NCBI GenBank assembly: GCA_030220185.1
Contig: JASPKZ010003415.1
Coordinates: 124,001-188,000 of the forward strand
Direction of reading: 5' to 3'
DNA: 64,000 bases
From: Diploptera punctata
Taxonomy: Eukaryota > Arthropoda > Insecta > Blattodea > Blaberidae
Position numbers and translations under genes: made by a program
Shown: positions 63,954-64,000 of the stretch, one piece after another
Layout of the letters: every line of letters starts with the position of its first letter
Position numbering within the stretch: the stretch's first letter is position 1
The notes under the pieces: generated by a model
The model's input: only the letters and a program-made list of their open reading frames with translations
What the model was told of the DNA's origin: nothing
Database searches by the model: none

Positions 63954-64000
63954 GGGCTATCCAGAAAGAAGGAACAGACTTCAAACATTTATTTCTTCCG
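63954..64000. mobile_element. Possible mariner end, truncated by window
   Basis: TA followed by CAGGGCTATCCAGAAAGAAG resembles the CAGGGTG ends of the two DD41D elements in this window. The element body lies outside. Confidence 0.35.

Overview
The window is eukaryotic, AT-rich and intron-rich. It looks like a large insect genome. Two insect-type gustatory receptors plus the mix of RTE, R1, CR1/jockey-like and L1-like LINEs, DD41D mariners, tRNA-derived SINEs and a conserved uncharacterised multicopy family suggest a cockroach or termite (Blattodea). The species is inferred, not shown.

Host genes. Only two cellular genes can be supported, both on the + strand and in tandem. Gustatory receptor A has exons 557-1462, 5725-5793, 15895-15984 and 21261-21353 (385 aa). 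Gustatory receptor B has exons 29723-30667, 43167-43235 or 43273-43341, 60417-60506 and 63157-63303 (416 aa). They share intron positions, phase 0 at every junction, and exon lengths of 69 and 90 nt for exons 2 and 3. Both are open and correctly spliced in silico, although their introns run from 2.6 to 17 kb. The small 3' exons do not appear as separate long ORFs and were found by reading splice signals and homology between the two genes. In gene B the 69-nt exon 2 is tandemly duplicated. The two copies are only 37 nt apart, which suggests mutually exclusive alternative splicing of the loop between TM6 and TM7.

Layout. 1-300: broken LINE end. 557-21353: receptor A; intron 1 holds a three-level TE nest (1870-4132); intron 2 holds SINEs, a near full-length L1-like LINE (7751-12650) and a CR1/jockey-like LINE (12945-15884) that ends about 10 nt before exon 3. 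21354-29722: intergenic, with RTE and SINE pieces and a 1.7-kb TIR element. 29723-63303: receptor B; intron 1 is packed with LINE fragments, inverted SINE pairs, a Helitron-like element and a twice-present hairpin repeat; intron 2 holds an R1-like LINE (about 44.6-52.7 kb) split by a DD41D mariner, a Tc3-like element and an antisense LINE, followed by a second L1-like copy (55058-56700); intron 3 holds a long triplet repeat and a tRNA-derived SINE. 63304-64000: downstream repeats.

The two receptors are probably ligand-gated chemosensory channel subunits. All other coding capacity belongs to mobile elements. The most intact of these is the 344-aa DD41D transposase at 44936-45970. No viral gene, rRNA, CRISPR array or convincing functional tRNA was seen.
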